Shown: in pieces, positions 62,123 to 64,000 of the stretch | Layout: each line of letters opens with the position of its first letter | Position numbering within the stretch: the first letter of the stretch is position 1 | Origin: JBEEOW01 sp041191405 | GTDB taxonomy: Bacteria > Bacteroidota > Bacteroidia > Cytophagales > UBA9547 | Length of the DNA: 64,000 nt | Assembly (NCBI GenBank): GCA_041191405.1 | Contig: JBEEOW010000022.1 | Location: 1 to 64,000, forward strand | Reading direction: 5' to 3' | The notes under the pieces: generated by a model | What the model saw: the letters and a program-made list of their open reading frames with translations, nothing else | Databases searched by the model: none | What the model was told of the DNA's origin: nothing | Program-made: the position numbers and the translations under genes

Positions 62123-63582
62123 TATTGTAATTCTTTAATCATGGCGTTTAATTGCTCTGTAATGCTTTGCAGCTCTTGTAAAGCTTGTTTGGCAATATCA
62201 ATTGGCTCTGCTAGGTCTTCGGAGTTGGTTAAACTGCTATCAGCAATCAAACCTAAATCTAAAGTGTAATTCTTATTGGCAATGGTTTCTGTACTTATAC
62301 AGCTCCAACGTTCGTCTTTAATAGTTTTGCGTTTGGTATCATCTACCAAGCCATCGTATTCAGTTTCAACTTTATCAAAAGTAATTCCTCCTGTATAGGC
62401 TTTTACAAAGTCTTCAAAAGCACCTTCGGTAAAGGCTGTACGTTTACCATAATTTGGGGTATTGGTACGCATATCGTAAAACCAAACATTTTTGGTATTG
62501 CCAGTTTCTGTTGTGCCTCTGGTAAAAAACAATACATTGGTTTTTACACCTGCCGCATAGAATATACCTGTAGGTAAACGTAACACGGTGTGCAAGTTGC
62601 ATTTATCCATTAAGTCACGGCGTATTTTTTGTCCGTCACCGTCTTCAAAAAGTACATTATCAGGTAATACTACTGCTGCACGGGCTTTGCCATCTTTTTT
62701 AAGACTTCGGTAAATATGTTGTAAAAAATTGAGTTGCTTGTTACTGGTAGGGTAGGTAAAGTCGTCACGGGTTGGGCGTTCTCCACCTTGTTTGGTTCCA
62801 AAGGGTGGGTTTGCCAATACACCGTCTAAGTTTTTAATAGATTTACCAAATTCAGTTAAAGTATCGCCTAAGTAAATGCGGCTTTCCATGCCATGTAAAC
62901 GAGCATTCATCAATGCCAAACGGTGTGCATCTCCTACCAATTCTACTCCAGAAAATGCTTCATTAACTTGAAAAGCACGTTCTTTTTCAGAAAGATTGTA
63001 ATAGTTATCGTATTTATTTCTAAGGTATTGGTCAGCCCCAATCATAAAACCAAAAGTACCAGCAGCAGGGTCGTTCCATCGTTCACCAATTTTGGGAACC
63101 AACAAATCAACCATGATATTAATTAATGGTCGAGGTGTAAAGTACTGACCAGCACCGCTTTTTTTCTCCCCTGCATTTTTCTCTAATAGCGATTCATAAA
63201 TATCGCCCATCACGTCACGGTCGTCTTCCTCGTACCAATCTAGCTTATCAATGGCTAAAACCAAAGTATTGAAGTTAACAGGCTTACGTAAACTAGTTGC
63301 TGCATCGGTATAAATTTCTTTGATGCTATCGCTTGTTGTTTTGGCACTTACTGTAGTTAAAAACTCTCTGTAACGCTGAAAAGAGGCGGCATTGTCTTTT
63401 TCTTCTACAAAAGTTTTCCAGCGGTATTCTTCAGGAATATGCTCAGAGAAACCTTTTACATCAGATAATTTTAAAAACAAAATATAAGTAAGCTCATTGA
63501 GGTATTGGTGATAGGTAACACCATCGTCACGTAATACATTACATAAATTCCATAATTTGTTGGCAATTTCTTGTGTACTCAT
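62122..63582 (-). CDS. hsdM: Type I restriction-modification methyltransferase HsdM
   Basis: A 486-residue N6-adenine methyltransferase. The SAM motif is 'NDPAAGTFGFMIGA' (residues 170-183) and the catalytic motif is 'LANPPFG' (NPPF at 258-261). The stretches 'YPTSNKQLNFLQHIYRSL', 'KIRRDLMDKCNLHTVLRLPT' and 'GIFYAAGVKTNVLFFT' are close to E. coli EcoKI HsdM, so this is a type IA-like system. The DPAAG wording, unlike the common DPACG, is also present in EcoKI and is not a defect. With HsdS it protects host DNA by methylation. Confidence 0.95.
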   Translation of the reverse strand: MSTQEIANKLWNLCNVLRDDGVTYHQYLNELTYILFLKLSDVKGFSEHIPEEYRWKTFVEEKDNAASFQRYREFLTTVSAKTTSDSIKEIYTDAATSLRKPVNFNTLVLAIDKLDWYEEDDRDVMGDIYESLLEKNAGEKKSGAGQYFTPRPLINIMVDLLVPKIGERWNDPAAGTFGFMIGADQYLRNKYDNYYNLSEKERAFQVNEAFSGVELVGDAHRLALMNARLHGMESRIYLGDTLTEFGKSIKNLDGVLANPPFGTKQGGERPTRDDFTYPTSNKQLNFLQHIYRSLKKDGKARAAVVLPDNVLFEDGDGQKIRRDLMDKCNLHTVLRLPTGIFYAAGVKTNVLFFTRGTTETGNTKNVWFYDMRTNTPNYGKRTAFTEGAFEDFVKAYTGGITFDKVETEYDGLVDDTKRKTIKDERWSCISTETIANKNYTLDLGLIADSSLTNSEDLAEPIDIAKQALQELQSITEQLNAMIKELQ

Positions 63583-63620
63583 TTTATTACTTAATTAATA
63601 TTTGTTTATCTGATTGATAT

Positions 63621-64000
63621 TTATGCTGAATATAAATATTCATTGAGGGTATCGATGATGATTTCGAGTTTATCATCAAAAATACGGTTAATCTTTACAA
63701 AACCACCATCAGATTTAAAAGGCTCGGCATCTAAATCGGCTTTTACCAAAACAGATTCTTTTAATAACTGAGCTTCAAATCTATCAAGCCATTTCAATTG
63801 TATTTTTGTCCACGAAGTTGAAGTAGCTTTAATTTTTTTGATGGCATTTTTGATACGGTCTTCATGGCTAACCAATACCGTATCTAAAGCAAGGGTACGA
63901 ATATAAGAAATAATATCGGCTGCTAAATCTTGATTTTTGGCATTTTTCCATGCAGTATTTAAAACTGCTTCATTATAGCCTTCATTATCTAACAATAATT
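63621..64000 (-). CDS. hsdR: Type I restriction enzyme HsdR, C-terminal part
   Basis: The C-terminal 126 residues of the HsdR motor subunit; the frame is open to the window edge. Matches are 'IISYIRTLALDTVLVSHEDR', 'WTKIQLKWLDRFEAQLL' and the closing 'GGFVKINRIFDDKLEIIIDT'. These resemble the C-terminal domain of EcoKI-type HsdR that contacts the methyltransferase. The helicase and nuclease domains lie to the right of the window. It is followed, after 38 bases, by hsdM. Confidence 0.85.
   Translation of the reverse strand, partial: LLLDNEGYNEAVLNTAWKNAKNQDLAADIISYIRTLALDTVLVSHEDRIKNAIKKIKATSTSWTKIQLKWLDRFEAQLLKESVLVKADLDAEPFKSDGGFVKINRIFDDKLEIIIDTLNEYLYSA

Noticed and set aside
62122..63582. 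Considered HsdM inactive because motif I reads DPAAGTFGF
   Set aside because: EcoKI HsdM also has DPAAG at this site, and the NPPF motif is intact.

Overview
The window is AT-rich chromosomal DNA from a member of the Bacteroidota. This follows from four things: genes with C-terminal type IX secretion (T9SS) sorting domains plus the T9SS component PorQ; promoters of the TTTG / TAnnTTTG type; phylum-typical families (DUF5777, SatD + DUF3307, a 7TMR-DISM/AraC regulator, a SprB-like repeat); and weak or absent Shine-Dalgarno sequences. The species cannot be resolved from the sequence alone.

Layout. 1-2160: the 3' end of an OmpA-family gene, then a repeat-rich patch with a SUKH-type immunity gene and two gene tails (relics) enclosed by inverted repeats. 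2161-14589: mainly housekeeping genes: two small envelope genes, gyrB, then a long minus-strand block (pdhB, a lipoprotein with TPR-like repeats, a DnaQ-like exonuclease, mpl, a serA-like dehydrogenase, mgtE, rsmA). 14646-22190: leucyl aminopeptidase, a glycine-rich membrane protein with a Tim44-like domain, a Uma2 nuclease-fold protein, a YigZ/IMPACT protein and a ccmB-ccmC-ccmD-ccmE haem-handling operon with a Cys-type CcmE, ending in a mobile repeat that also occurs inverted at 5149. 22257-25093: a lipoprotein, tRNA-Ala, and a three-gene module of two CX4CH cytochrome-like lipoproteins and a DUF5777 beta-barrel. 25294-34905: three T9SS cargo genes (leucine-rich repeat protein, M43 metalloprotease, very large beta-propeller/PKD protein) with a membrane sensor fused to an AraC regulator. 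35097-45106: a two-component system, an acyltransferase-3/SGNH hydrolase pair and a CzcCBA-like metal efflux operon. 45223-55080: a SatD-DUF3307 operon behind three evenly spaced palindromes, porQ, a hidden 49-residue basic protein divergent from hisS, a TatD hydrolase, a SprB-like membrane protein, a SRPBCC protein and a large DUF349 protein.

55154-64000 is a defence island starting at tRNA-Thr(TGT) and running off the right edge: mcrC, mcrB, an AvcD-type anti-phage dCTP deaminase, and a type I restriction-modification system (hsdS, hsdM, 3' end of hsdR), all on the minus strand. It would combine cleavage of modified DNA (McrBC), restriction of unmodified DNA (type I) and dCTP depletion (AvcD). 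A scar between hsdS and avcD keeps the last 20 codons of a second hsdS-like gene.

The least explained items are the SatD operator array, the membrane-bound kinase-AraC fusion without a receiver domain, the inverted-repeat-bounded immunity cassette, and the defence island with its hsdS scar.
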